Virus record (IMG/VR): IMGVR_UViG_3300027852_000088
Span: 1-40,015 of that record
Length of the DNA: 40,015 bases
DNA from: a virus
Direction: 5' to 3' (one strand)
Below are positions 12,936 to 20,844 of this stretch, one piece after another (the first letter of the stretch is position 1; each line of letters starts with the position of its first letter). Both the position numbers and the translations under genes were made by a program. The notes beneath the pieces were generated by a model. The model did not search any database, was not told the DNA's origin, and was given only the letters and a program-made list of their open reading frames with translations.

Positions 12936-13059
12936 ACTAATCGCCCTACTAATCCGCTACGAGGCAGAGGGCTATTCCTCTGGCGGCTGTCATGTCGGAT
13001 CAGAGTATCAGATGGAAGAGATAATGCGGCTTGTTGCTGCGATGGAGGAAAGAGAATGA
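12928..13059 (+). CDS. Small acidic protein (43 aa)
   Basis: ATG at 12928 lies inside the end of the previous gene. The product begins MTELIALLIRYEAEGYSSGG and ends in an acidic helix. Its TGA overlaps the next ATG (ATGA). Unknown function. Confidence 0.5.
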   Translation: MTELIALLIRYEAEGYSSGGCHVGSEYQMEEIMRLVAAMEERE

Positions 13060-13247
13060 CTAAGACATGGCAAGATAGTTGCGAGGACGCATGGAAAGAG
13101 TGCGAAAAACTCCAGCACAAGCTATCCGCAGCAGAGTCCATAGTCAAAGCTGTGGCACATATAGGCGTGGACTTCGGCTATGGCACCTATGAGCTTGAGG
13201 GTAAGTGGATCGACAAGGCACGGGCCTATCTGGAGCAAGGGGAATAG
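13056..13247 (+). CDS. Hypothetical protein, paralogue of the 14228-14476 product (63 aa)
   Basis: The helical N-terminus (DAWKECEKLQHKLSAAESIV) is followed by AVAHIGVDFGYGTYELEGKW. The latter segment recurs with few changes in the gene at 14228-14476. GAGGAAAGAGA lies upstream of ATG 13056. Function unknown; the duplication within 1 kb marks this stretch as a site of gene shuffling. Confidence 0.6.
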   Translation: MTKTWQDSCEDAWKECEKLQHKLSAAESIVKAVAHIGVDFGYGTYELEGKWIDKARAYLEQGE

Positions 13248-13335
13248 ATATGGGCGCAACAACCCCAGTAATGCGCCCAGACTCCCACTTTTCAGCATAC
13301 CTACGGGCTTTTTGCTCTTGGGCTATACACCAACC

Positions 13336-13356
13336 CTCCCATTTGTCGGGAGTTTT
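13336..13356 (+). terminator. Weak intrinsic terminator
   Basis: CTCCC (13336-13340), a 7-nt loop, GGGAG (13348-13352) and TTTT form a short terminator-like hairpin just upstream of the tRNA-like element. It could end the transcript from the 63-aa gene. The rest of 13248-13366 shows no gene. Confidence 0.4.
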
Positions 13357-13366
13357 ATTGATAAAG

Positions 13367-13472
13367 GGTAGCGGGGTTGATTGCAAGCATCCCCACATGG
13401 GTAGCCAGCCAGCGGAGGCCATAAACGAGAGCCGCCGGGCAGTGAAGCAGGGTTCAACTCCCTGCGCTACCA
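13367..13472 (+). tRNA. tRNA-like element with perfect acceptor and T arms
   Basis: GGTAGCG (13367-13373) pairs in all 7 bp with CGCTACC (13465-13471). A 5-bp T stem (13448-13452 with 13460-13464) encloses the loop TTCAACT, which fits the T-loop consensus. The middle is too long (106 nt overall) and does not form a standard D arm and anticodon arm; CATAA at 13420-13424 is a possible Met-like anticodon context. A second 5' half, GGTAGC, at 13400-13405 would give a 73-nt length but only six acceptor pairs. It may be a decayed or inserted tRNA, a tRNA fragment or an attachment-site remnant. Confidence 0.4.
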
Positions 13473-13495
13473 CCCACATACAGAGCTATTGGAGG
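13473..13495 (+). repeat. Repeated leader, copy 1
   Basis: CCCACATACAGAG followed by CTATTGGAGG, then ATTGATTG, leads into the gene at 13504 and supplies its ribosome-binding site. It starts on the base after the tRNA-like element. Copies 2 and 3 are at 13665 and 14200, and a diverged fourth precedes 13921. Confidence 0.8.
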
Positions 13496-13503
13496 ATTGA
13501 TTG

Positions 13504-13698
13504 ATGAGAAAGGTGCCACTTGAATCAAACGAGCAGCTTACCCTGCTGAAACTGGTAAACCTTGAACTGGATAGGGTGGGCAGACTGCCCAAGGTGACGG
13601 TGAAGCGCCTAGAACTGCTGTACGGACTACAGGATAAATTGCGCACAAAAGTCGGCAGACCTGACCCACATACAGAGCTATTGGAGGCTGACCGATGA
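13504..13698 (+). CDS. Hypothetical protein (64 aa)
   Basis: ATG 13504 lies 8 nt after GGAGG supplied by the repeated leader; an in-frame TTG at 13501 is also possible. The product is basic and helical (LLKLVNLELDRVGRLPKVTV). Its 3' end runs through leader copy 2, which encodes DPHTELLEADR. Unknown function. Confidence 0.6.
   Translation: MRKVPLESNEQLTLLKLVNLELDRVGRLPKVTVKRLELLYGLQDKLRTKVGRPDPHTELLEADR
13665..13687 (+). repeat. Repeated leader, copy 2
   Basis: This copy is identical to copy 1 over 23 bp (CCCACATACAGAG + CTATTGGAGG). Here it is coding at the end of the 13504 gene and at the same time gives the ribosome-binding site for the gene at 13695. Confidence 0.8.
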
Positions 13699-13919
13699 GT
13701 GATAGAGACAGGCTGATTACCGCAGCCCAGAAGATCAGAGAGGCAGGGAATTTAACCGTGATGGCAATCATGTCGCTTGAGCATATTCAGGGCGACAGAT
13801 TTAGCGACACCATTGTTGAATTGAGATTGCAGGCGGGAGATTTGTTTGTGGCAGCCGATAGGATCGACAAGGCTATCGCTGAGATAGACTTTCCCACCCA
13901 CACAACTATAGGAGACTGA
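13695..13919 (+). CDS. Hypothetical protein (74 aa)
   Basis: ATG 13695 follows GGAGG of leader copy 2 by 7 nt and overlaps the previous stop. The protein is helical, starting MSDRDRLITAAQKIREAGNL, and acidic towards the end. No family is recognised. A diverged leader (CCCACACAAC then TATAGGAG) at its 3' end serves the next gene. Confidence 0.6.
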   Translation: MSDRDRLITAAQKIREAGNLTVMAIMSLEHIQGDRFSDTIVELRLQAGDLFVAADRIDKAIAEIDFPTHTTIGD

Positions 13920-13920
13920 T

Positions 13921-14112
13921 ATGAAGTGGCTTCAAGTTGTCTGCCGAAAATTTGGACACACATGGAAGAGCACCGGAAAGAATCAGCGCCGCTGTCGTAT
14001 TTGTGGGAAACAACAGGTGTACAGAATGACTTGGGCTAGGGGTTGGACGGCATGGGAAGACCTGAACAAGTGGAACGCCGTAAACCCAGCTACTGGCATA
14101 GAGGAGAGATAG
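13921..14112 (+). CDS. Small Cys-containing basic protein (63 aa)
   Basis: ATG 13921 follows AGGAG. The product begins MKWLQVVCRKFGHTW and continues KNQRRCRICGKQQVYR. One CxxC plus an upstream Cys and His could bind zinc. The second half is tryptophan-rich (RGWTAWEDLNKW). Function unknown. Confidence 0.6.
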   Translation: MKWLQVVCRKFGHTWKSTGKNQRRCRICGKQQVYRMTWARGWTAWEDLNKWNAVNPATGIEER

Positions 14113-14238
14113 ATGGAAATACTACGGATACCCCTGTTCGTTCTCGCTATCTGGGTTGCATCAGGTGCTACCCATGCTTTTTTCCATGAATGCGAGTGCC
14201 CCACATGCAGAGCTATTGGAGGATTGATTGATAAGTAA
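14113..14238 (+). CDS. Small membrane or exported protein with CxCPxC motif (41 aa)
   Basis: ATG 14113 has GAGGAGAG upstream. Residues 4-20 are hydrophobic (LRIPLFVLAIWVASGATHA), a signal peptide or membrane anchor. Then FFHECECPTCRAIGG carries three closely spaced cysteines. The C-terminal coding sequence is leader copy 3. It overlaps the TTG start at 14228. Confidence 0.5.
   Translation: MEILRIPLFVLAIWVASGATHAFFHECECPTCRAIGGLIDK
14200..14222 (+). repeat. Repeated leader, copy 3
   Basis: CCCACATGCAGAG + CTATTGGAGG differs from copies 1 and 2 by one base (A to G) and is followed by the same ATTGATTGAT. In copy 3 the ATG of copy 1 has become ATA, so the downstream gene probably uses TTG. Confidence 0.8.
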
Positions 14239-14476
14239 GATAACGATGGAGTTGGCCCGCATGGATAACTGCCTTGATCAGTTGGTACCTAGTGATCTTC
14301 GACTATTGGTTGGCGAGAGGGATGTCCTAGCGGCCAAGGTTGCTGCACTGGAGGAAATAGCTGGGGCAGTGGCTCATATTGGCACTGACTTCGGCTACGG
14401 TCCATATGAACTTGAGGACAAGTGGGTGAAAAGGTCGAGGGGGTATTTTCACCCACCCGCACTACAGGAGGGATAA
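14228..14476 (+). CDS. Hypothetical protein, paralogue of the 13056-13247 product (82 aa)
   Basis: TTG 14228 is chosen because GGAGG of leader copy 3 lies just upstream and ATG is lost (ATA). After a helical N-terminus (RLLVGERDVLAAKVAALEEI) comes AVAHIGTDFGYGPYELEDKW, nearly the same as in the 63-aa gene at 13056. Function unknown. Confidence 0.6.
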   Translation: MISKITMELARMDNCLDQLVPSDLRLLVGERDVLAAKVAALEEIAGAVAHIGTDFGYGPYELEDKWVKRSRGYFHPPALQEG

Positions 14477-14617
14477 ATGAGTGATGAAAAGCTATACGGC
14501 CACTACGAAGGGTTAATGGATTATGACACATACCCAGATCATGTAATGGCAATGACTACCGAGAAGTTGCACGGCAAGTCAGCCGCAGAGCCAAGCCTTG
14601 AGAAATCCAATGTGTGA
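14477..14617 (+). CDS. Hypothetical protein (46 aa)
   Basis: ATG 14477 directly follows the previous TAA with AGGAGGG upstream. The product starts MSDEKLYGHYEGLMDYDTYP and is acidic and tyrosine-rich. Unknown function. Confidence 0.5.
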   Translation: MSDEKLYGHYEGLMDYDTYPDHVMAMTTEKLHGKSAAEPSLEKSNV

Positions 14618-14744
14618 CCACCACTACGAGCCTAGATGCGGAAAGGCCTTGTGCTCAAAGTGCGGGGAGTGGGCATCACTTGAGGATGCGCTGAGGTATG
14701 CGAATGCTGTGGTGGAGAGGCTGAGGGTTAAGCCTACCAGGTAG
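14610..14744 (+). CDS. Small zinc-ribbon-like protein (44 aa)
   Basis: ATG 14610 overlaps the previous gene by 8 nt. MCDHHYEPRCGKALCSKCGEW holds four cysteines and two histidines in a compact zinc-binding pattern (C-x7-C-x4-C-x2-C). A basic helix follows. It is the last rightward gene and its 3' end overlaps the convergent late operon by 11 bp. Confidence 0.5.
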   Translation: MCDHHYEPRCGKALCSKCGEWASLEDALRYANAVVERLRVKPTR

Positions 14745-15444
14745 CAGTCGCTGCCCGAACCCAAACATCCGTGGCCGTGCAAACATAGATGTAGTTGGCG
14801 TCGTAGCAAATCTGCCCCTTGGTCCCGGTATCGGTAGCAGAGGCCGGTGTCTTCGACGTGTTGACCTGGATGCTGTCGTCGTTCACCACCAGCTTTGATG
14901 CACCTTTAGTGACCGTCCCGATCAGCAGCGAGCCATCATCAGCCAGGGTCATAGCTTTAGTCGGTACGACGGCATTCTCGGCAGTGACCAGGAATGACCA
15001 GCCGGCCCCGAAATTAGTAGCCGTCCAATCACCATAGGCCTGGCCCCGGATCAGCGCACCAACTGACAGGACAGCGCCCTCGCTCAATGCGCCCGATGCG
15101 AATATCCCGAGGTTCTGCCCATCCGTGACCACCGCGCCACGGTACACGCCAGAGGTATAGTCACCCCCATATACACTGAACTTATTCACCGGGTCCGTGC
15201 CGACGCCGAACTGACCAGAGTTGGCGTTGATGATGTCGTCCGTATCGACAGTGCTCCGACTGAACAGCATTTCCAGGGCCACCGGTAGTGATGTGAAAGT
15301 GCTGGAGCCATCACCGAACTTGATCACATAAACTGCGCTGTCACGCTGGATGGCAATCTCTCCATCACCAAGCACGATGTCGTCCAGGGCCCAGCCAGCG
15401 GCCGCGTCGATCATTTCCCGGCGTCTTTCATAAACGGTTGTCAT
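14734..15444 (-). CDS. Distal tail fibre-type protein (236 aa)
   Basis: This is the last gene of the late operon. It has strand-rich repeats typical of phage fibres (FGVGTDPVNKFSVYGGDYTS, then GTVTKGASKLVVNDDSIQVN). It ends in GTKGQICYDANYIYVCTATD, a C-terminal segment found in many phage tail-fibre or receptor-binding proteins. A role in host contact is likely. AGGAGATATACC precedes the ATG. Confidence 0.7.
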   Translation of the reverse strand: MTTVYERRREMIDAAAGWALDDIVLGDGEIAIQRDSAVYVIKFGDGSSTFTSLPVALEMLFSRSTVDTDDIINANSGQFGVGTDPVNKFSVYGGDYTSGVYRGAVVTDGQNLGIFASGALSEGAVLSVGALIRGQAYGDWTATNFGAGWSFLVTAENAVVPTKAMTLADDGSLLIGTVTKGASKLVVNDDSIQVNTSKTPASATDTGTKGQICYDANYIYVCTATDVWVRAATATW

Positions 15445-15455
15445 CGGTATATCTC

Positions 15456-15962
15456 CTATTCGTAATAATACGGGTGGCCGACAGACCAGTCCATGGACGG
15501 GCTGGCCGGGGTTCCGGATAGTGACCAGTCGGTGGATGGACTGGAGGGCGTCCCTGCGATAGACCAGTCGTAGACCGGCGCCGCCACATTGGCATCAGCC
15601 TTGTCCCCGGGCAGTATCTCGATAGGCACTGAAAGCGAGTTCCAGTTGTCGCCCTGTTTCTGGTGATCAATAGGGCCAATCTTGCGGACCTGATGCTGGG
15701 AGAAAATATCCACCGGGGCGTGCGGTGACACGATATCCATCAGGAACCATTCGTGCCCGTACTGATTAATCCACAGCATCCACTGCACCATGGTCGCGTT
15801 ATCCATACTGAATGTCAGCTGCATATCAACGCGGGGGGAGTTGTGGCGGGTTTGCTGGTTGGCCAGGGCAACTGGCAGCGAGGTCCGCTGTACTCCAACA
15901 GAGATTTCGCCAGTAATGCCTCCATTGTTTGGAGCTGGCAGTGTGTCAGGATAGGTCAGCAT
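15456..15962 (-). CDS. Tail protein with C-terminal DWS-GTP repeats (168 aa)
   Basis: The N-terminal ~115 residues are a shorter relative of the N-terminus of the adjacent 481-aa protein, sharing the pattern of a Trp-rich helix then GYxWF/GHEWF before a beta region. The C-terminus has near-tandem units DWSIAGTPSSPS, DWSLSGTPASPS and DWSVG. Probably a distal tail component attached like its larger neighbour. Confidence 0.65.
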   Translation of the reverse strand: MLTYPDTLPAPNNGGITGEISVGVQRTSLPVALANQQTRHNSPRVDMQLTFSMDNATMVQWMLWINQYGHEWFLMDIVSPHAPVDIFSQHQVRKIGPIDHQKQGDNWNSLSVPIEILPGDKADANVAAPVYDWSIAGTPSSPSTDWSLSGTPASPSMDWSVGHPYYYE

Positions 15963-15972
15963 TTTTCACCCC

Positions 15973-17418
15973 TCACGGTCTCGGCCCTGGGCACCATGCA
16001 GGTGGTGTATAACTTGCGTAGTTTCGTTGAAGTGCTAGATAAAGACTTTCTATTTGTTCATCAGTAATATCACTAAAGGTTCCAAGTGCAAACAAATACG
16101 CTCCAACTTTATTTAGAACCAATCCGGTTTGTGAAGCTTTAGTAAGTGTTGTTGACAGTCCAACAGGTTGCGGAGTTCCAATACCGTTTTCAATTGCAAC
16201 CTCTAATACTTTCAGCGTGAAAGTTTCAGACCATGTTGAACCGTTAACAGAAACTTTTACTGTGCAATCGGTCCACCATTCGCGAGACTCTCCTTTGTAA
16301 CTTCCATCGGGAAACCATCTTCTATCAACAATAGTTAAACCACCCATTGTTACCGCAACAGTTGTTATATTTATTCCAGAGTTCCAAGTTATTGCTGGAG
16401 TTATCCTCGCACCATAATAATATTCGCTGCTCATAAAAGAAAAAGCATTTGGATAGGAAGTACCACCTCCATGTTCTGAATTATATCTAGCGCCACCAAG
16501 TTCATATACGGTAGAAGTTCCATTTAGATCAGTTTTATAGTATTTAACTTGCAAACTAAGAACAGCATCCAAGGTATCCCATCCAGCTTCTAACGGACCT
16601 TTGTGGACCATTACAATTGAATTGCTACCTTCTGCCTTAAAACTTTGTTGATCGAATCCATTAGGAAAACCAGCAGGATTTATATATAAGCCTTGTGTGT
16701 GGCCGGGACATTGATCAATATCACTCGCAGCAATTGTCCAGTAACTTTCAAACGGTCCTGCTCCCGGCATTGCGCCCCCGATTTGATTAACCCAATCGCC
16801 AGCAACTTCAAGATTAGTTCCCGGTAGTGTTGCTGGCAAAGTTCCATACATGAAATCTTGGAAGGTTGTCATTTGCATTCCAAGTTCTTGCGCCTGATCC
16901 ATAAATGCAGAACAGTCATACGACTGACACTCTGGCTCCACTGGACCATCTGGTTCATCAGGCCCGTATTGGGGCAACACATCCTTCAGCGGCCCATCAC
17001 CCAGCGGGGTCGTGGTATCAGCCGGGGTGTTTGCATTGAGCGGCGCACCAAGCTCGCCCAGAACATTCACAACTACCGTATCGAATGTTCTATACCTGAA
17101 CTGAATCTTGGAGATCAGCCTAACCTCATAGACAGCCTGTTCACCAGAAAACCGATCAAGGGGTATCGCAAACCACTTGTACCCGTTATTCACCATCCAT
17201 CTGGACCAGTTGTCGAACATGTCGGTGGGCATAGTGAACGAGAGATTGACGGTTGAATTCGCCTCTGGCCAGCGCTTTCTCTGCCGGGTCCAGCCACACT
17301 CAAACGGTGTGCGCTGTTCGTGCCCAGTGATGGTCTGGCCATACTCCCATGTCGGACAGGGGAAAAACTCGGGATAGGTCGCATTGAATAGCGAGCCTGG
17401 CAGTATCACTTCAGCCAT
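15973..17418 (-). CDS. Receptor-binding-type tail protein (481 aa)
   Basis: The N-terminal ~150 residues (LPGSLFNATYPEFFPCPTWE, then WSRWMVNNGYKWFAIPLDR) form a conserved attachment module. The remainder, encoded by about 16020-16950, is clearly AT-richer than all surrounding genes and carries beta-rich, glycine-rich sequence (GGTSYPNAFSFMSSEYYYGA). It ends in SDITDEQIESLYLALQRNYA. The contrast suggests a swapped receptor-binding tip. It follows the J-like gene without a gap. Confidence 0.65.
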   Translation of the reverse strand: MAEVILPGSLFNATYPEFFPCPTWEYGQTITGHEQRTPFECGWTRQRKRWPEANSTVNLSFTMPTDMFDNWSRWMVNNGYKWFAIPLDRFSGEQAVYEVRLISKIQFRYRTFDTVVVNVLGELGAPLNANTPADTTTPLGDGPLKDVLPQYGPDEPDGPVEPECQSYDCSAFMDQAQELGMQMTTFQDFMYGTLPATLPGTNLEVAGDWVNQIGGAMPGAGPFESYWTIAASDIDQCPGHTQGLYINPAGFPNGFDQQSFKAEGSNSIVMVHKGPLEAGWDTLDAVLSLQVKYYKTDLNGTSTVYELGGARYNSEHGGGTSYPNAFSFMSSEYYYGARITPAITWNSGINITTVAVTMGGLTIVDRRWFPDGSYKGESREWWTDCTVKVSVNGSTWSETFTLKVLEVAIENGIGTPQPVGLSTTLTKASQTGLVLNKVGAYLFALGTFSDITDEQIESLYLALQRNYASYTPPAWCPGPRP

Positions 17419-19940
17419 CAGGAGCCACCCATGTGCGCAGGGGCGCCCGTATATATTTCCACATCATAGGTTTGCCCTTCTATAATCACGGAGGTCTCAG
17501 ACTGCGGGGATATCTTGGTGATGATGAAGTCCTTGATCACCAGGTACTGACGACCGAATGTGTAGTTCGTGGGCTCGCGCTCATCGGATTGGTAGACAGA
17601 GATCGACGGGGCGGAAGCGAACACTACCCTGTCCTTTGTGATTCCTTGAGTGACGGCAATCTTGCCGGTAGGAGATCCGTCGATGTCGCGCAGCATGATG
17701 TAATCGTCACCGGTCCAGTCCAGCGCCTGGTCTACTCGCCACTCGGTTGCTGATATCCGCTCCACCACCACCCCAGATTGGCCCCAGTCTGGCATTGGAT
17801 GGGAGATGCCGATCCGGTCACCAAAGCGTGGGATCAGGCCATCCAGCTCGGTCTCCAGTTTCACCGCCTTGCGGCGCCGCCTCTTCACGTTATCCAGGTA
17901 GCGGGCATACTCTGCCGCATAGTCACCATCCGTACAGCCGAACAAAGTGAATGACTCAGGACTGATCGAGTCCGACGGATACGTGACGTATTCAGGGGTG
18001 AAGTTGTCCGGGTTGCGGTATTCGACCTTGATCCCATCAAAGTCACCCTCTGCGTCGAAGGTGTACACGATCTCCAGGGAGTCAGGAATGATATTTGCCG
18101 TGCTGAACATCGCTGTGCGGACAGGCTGGACCCGATCCGGGACCACGGTCACCAGAGCGTTATCCTGGATGACCCGGGCCGCTACCATCGATGCCACGTT
18201 CTGCATTCCCTCAAAGCCAGTGCCGCGCTGGTCGAATGAGCCATTGAACAAAGGACCGTCTACTGCGTCGTAGTCAGTTTCCAGTGCGTCCAATGTCGTG
18301 GTATCGAGGCCCGCGACATCCTTGCCCATGCCATAGTCTGCGTTGGTCCAGATGTCTTTAATGATCGTGATGGGGTTCTCAGACTCTCCAGAGGCGAGCA
18401 CACGTCGAGCGGTAACCCTGACCCTTGACCGTGCTGCCTGCCCCAGGCCGTTGGTTGCCTTCATCCGCATCGCGAGCAATGTCACCTTACCGTAGGCCTC
18501 GGCCTCGGTGTCTAGCACCACATGGCCCTTCAGGCCAGACCAGGCGACAGTGTCAGTGTCGTTGTTGTCATCAAGGATGGCCGTAATCCGCTCCACGCTA
18601 ACCTCGTAGGCGCCGGGCGTGAGCGCCCCGCTGTTGACGGTGGCGCGGTAGGGTGTGCGACTGTGGGCGGAGAATGTTTTGCTGACTGTGCTTGGCGCAC
18701 CTATGGCGGCACCGGTGTCCTCATTAATCTGCTGGAACGTGAACTCCATCTCGACAGACTTGTTCCGGAAGTTGCCGCTGCTGGAGATGTGGTACAGGCC
18801 TCCTGGGAATATGATGTCGCAGTCGATGCCGTCAATCTCCTGGCCGAGCTTCTGCGCCCTGAAGGGTCCAGCCTCCATGCCAGAGGCAATGCTGTTGACG
18901 CGATATTCTGATGCCGCATTCAGCGGGGCCTCATCACTGATGATGTCGTCTTTGTATCGCTCGAATATGGTAATCTTTCCAGCCGTGGCGCCGGGCACAA
19001 CCGCATCTACTTCAAAGGACACGTTATTTCCAGTGGTGTTCCTCAGTTCAATGGTGTCGCCAGCTGCCACATCCACGGTGTCCGGGACACTAATCAGGCG
19101 ACCAGGGAGAGGCTGACCAGTTGGAGCGTAAATGCCCCGAGCGACTGCAGTGCCAGAGATAGCGGCCCAGGTGCTGACGACCTCGCCAGCGTCATGCCCA
19201 AACTCCCAGTTCTCAACCTCCGGGGCGGTGAACACATTCTCCTTGAAGGCAATTGGGATAGCAGAATCTGTCATCTTTGTCAGGATGTCAGCCTCAATCA
19301 CCCCCAGCGCGGAGCCATGATCATCTGGACCATAGATCCAGTGCCACACTGTGCCGGGCTCCAGGTCATTGATGGGGGTTTCACCGATGTATATCTCAAT
19401 GTCCTCAAAGTCGCCGTGCCCAAGGCACAGCAACTCATCCACGAACATATCGTTTGAGCCCTCGTTATAGAACAGGTATGGGGCAGCAGCGAAGTCAGGA
19501 GGGTAGGAGGATGTCCCGTAATGAGCCGCAATGGGCTCACCAAGGCGTGCACGGTTGCGTGTGGCGTTGATTGAGTAGACGGGTGATTCTTCGCCTTGGC
19601 TGAAACTGGGCGTGCTTGGGGCGAATATCAGGCTGATGGCGTAGCCAATAGCGGCAGAGATCGCTGCCTGCACCAGAATCTGAACCCAGTTTGCCGCGAT
19701 GTAAGCACCAATGGTGGCCCCTGGCATCACCAGCATGGTGATCTGCTCATCCTCTTTGACCGGGTAGTCCAGGTTTTCCAGGGCCAGTTCTTCGATACCA
19801 ACAAATACCCGCAAGCATCCGCCACAGCCAGTAGGGAAATTCGTCTGCAGGAAATCGATCAGCAGGGTGCCAGCGTCAACCTCGAAAGACTCAAGACTGC
19901 TCGCATCCAGAGGATTGAGATATACGTTGATGATACTCAC
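17418..19940 (-). CDS. Tail tip/host-specificity protein, J-like (840 aa)
   Basis: The GTG at 19940 is preferred because it overlaps the NlpC stop (GTGA) with GGAG upstream; GTG 19949 is an alternative. An N-terminal ubiquitin-like part (about 1-75) contains GCGGCLRV. A hydrophobic segment (about 75-105) follows, then a long beta-rich body with SINATRNRARLGEPIAAHYG and, later, DIWTNADYGMGKDVAGLDTT. The body matches the central domain of lambda J-like and related tip proteins. It would form the tail tip and mount receptor-binding proteins. Confidence 0.8.
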   Translation of the reverse strand: MSIINVYLNPLDASSLESFEVDAGTLLIDFLQTNFPTGCGGCLRVFVGIEELALENLDYPVKEDEQITMLVMPGATIGAYIAANWVQILVQAAISAAIGYAISLIFAPSTPSFSQGEESPVYSINATRNRARLGEPIAAHYGTSSYPPDFAAAPYLFYNEGSNDMFVDELLCLGHGDFEDIEIYIGETPINDLEPGTVWHWIYGPDDHGSALGVIEADILTKMTDSAIPIAFKENVFTAPEVENWEFGHDAGEVVSTWAAISGTAVARGIYAPTGQPLPGRLISVPDTVDVAAGDTIELRNTTGNNVSFEVDAVVPGATAGKITIFERYKDDIISDEAPLNAASEYRVNSIASGMEAGPFRAQKLGQEIDGIDCDIIFPGGLYHISSSGNFRNKSVEMEFTFQQINEDTGAAIGAPSTVSKTFSAHSRTPYRATVNSGALTPGAYEVSVERITAILDDNNDTDTVAWSGLKGHVVLDTEAEAYGKVTLLAMRMKATNGLGQAARSRVRVTARRVLASGESENPITIIKDIWTNADYGMGKDVAGLDTTTLDALETDYDAVDGPLFNGSFDQRGTGFEGMQNVASMVAARVIQDNALVTVVPDRVQPVRTAMFSTANIIPDSLEIVYTFDAEGDFDGIKVEYRNPDNFTPEYVTYPSDSISPESFTLFGCTDGDYAAEYARYLDNVKRRRRKAVKLETELDGLIPRFGDRIGISHPMPDWGQSGVVVERISATEWRVDQALDWTGDDYIMLRDIDGSPTGKIAVTQGITKDRVVFASAPSISVYQSDEREPTNYTFGRQYLVIKDFIITKISPQSETSVIIEGQTYDVEIYTGAPAHMGGS

Positions 19941-20341
19941 GGCCGCCACTCTCCAAACTCTACTGTTGTGAACCGTTCCTGTAGGCGGGATACCGGTTCG
20001 TAGATCACGCCGTGCCCCTCCAGTGCGTGGATGACGCCACCCCCGAAGAATATACCCAGGTGATGGGGTGCACGGGTCCGCTTGCAGACGGCGATGTCAC
20101 CGTCCTGCGGGCTCTCCACAGGGTGCCAGGAGCCGCTGCACAGGGCGCTTTCGATTGCCTCTACCCTGCACTTCACGTTCAGAGTATCGGTCTTCCAGTC
20201 GGGCAGAGTCTCGCCGTACTCGCGCATATAGACCAGCTTCACAAGGCCGAAGCAATCTAGGCCTGACTCGTCGCGCCCGCCAAGCACAAATGGCAAGCCA
20301 ATGTAGGCATTCAGCCAGCGCAGATCTCCAAGGCTCCTCAT
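19937..20341 (-). CDS. NlpC/P60 family tail protein (134 aa)
   Basis: Catalytic-type residues are visible: Cys30 in SGLDCFGLV, His94 in APHHLGIFF, with His105 in VIHALEG near the third position. Phage tail NlpC/P60 proteins (lambda K-like) sit next to the tip protein and may locally cut peptidoglycan during DNA entry. It overlaps its neighbours on both sides by 4 nt. Confidence 0.85.
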   Translation of the reverse strand: MRSLGDLRWLNAYIGLPFVLGGRDESGLDCFGLVKLVYMREYGETLPDWKTDTLNVKCRVEAIESALCSGSWHPVESPQDGDIAVCKRTRAPHHLGIFFGGGVIHALEGHGVIYEPVSRLQERFTTVEFGEWRP

Positions 20342-20844
20342 CGTGCCAGACCAGGGTAGAGTTCAGTTGTATAAAGCTGCGCAGGAAACTGGATGTTGCG
20401 GAGGTTATCAAGGCCTGCAGCAAATGAAATCGCAGTGGTAGTCACGGTGACGTTGAGTATGTTCAATCGCAATGGCGGGTCGTTCTGCACGGTGGCGGAA
20501 TCTGATGCCAGGTAGACGCGGTATGTGACCTTGATGGATTCTCTGGGCTCAGTGGCCAGTGCCTCCAGCTGCTCCATGATCGCACGGCTGGCGTTATCGA
20601 TAGCCACCTGGAGGGTCAGGTTGCCCTCCTCCGCAGCGCTGGGCGGTATAGCCATGAACGGCAGGAACTCGTAGAAAACCTGTGTGCCAGACTCCAGCTG
20701 CGCGGTCCATCCTGAGAGCTGGTTGGTGATGTAAATAGACCCAAGCTCCAGCTGGGAGTGCGCGAGCTCCAGGGTCTCGATGTAATAGTCATCGGTTGGT
20801 GGGCTGGCGTAGATGGCCTTCAGTTCGTCACTTATCGGAGGCAT
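20338..20844 (-). CDS. DUF1833-like tail protein (168 aa)
   Basis: The sequence begins MPPISDELKAIYASPPTDDY then YIETLELAHSQL and contains PFMAIPPSAAEEGN, typical of DUF1833 tail proteins located between tape measure and NlpC/P60 genes. It probably corresponds to lambda L/M-like distal tail components. It starts within the tape-measure stop codon. Confidence 0.75.
   Translation of the reverse strand: MPPISDELKAIYASPPTDDYYIETLELAHSQLELGSIYITNQLSGWTAQLESGTQVFYEFLPFMAIPPSAAEEGNLTLQVAIDNASRAIMEQLEALATEPRESIKVTYRVYLASDSATVQNDPPLRLNILNVTVTTTAISFAAGLDNLRNIQFPAQLYTTELYPGLAR

Noticed and set aside
13367-13472. Phage attachment site in a tRNA 3' end
   Set aside because: No integrase is visible, and the 5' acceptor half is also present, so it is kept as a tRNA-like element only.
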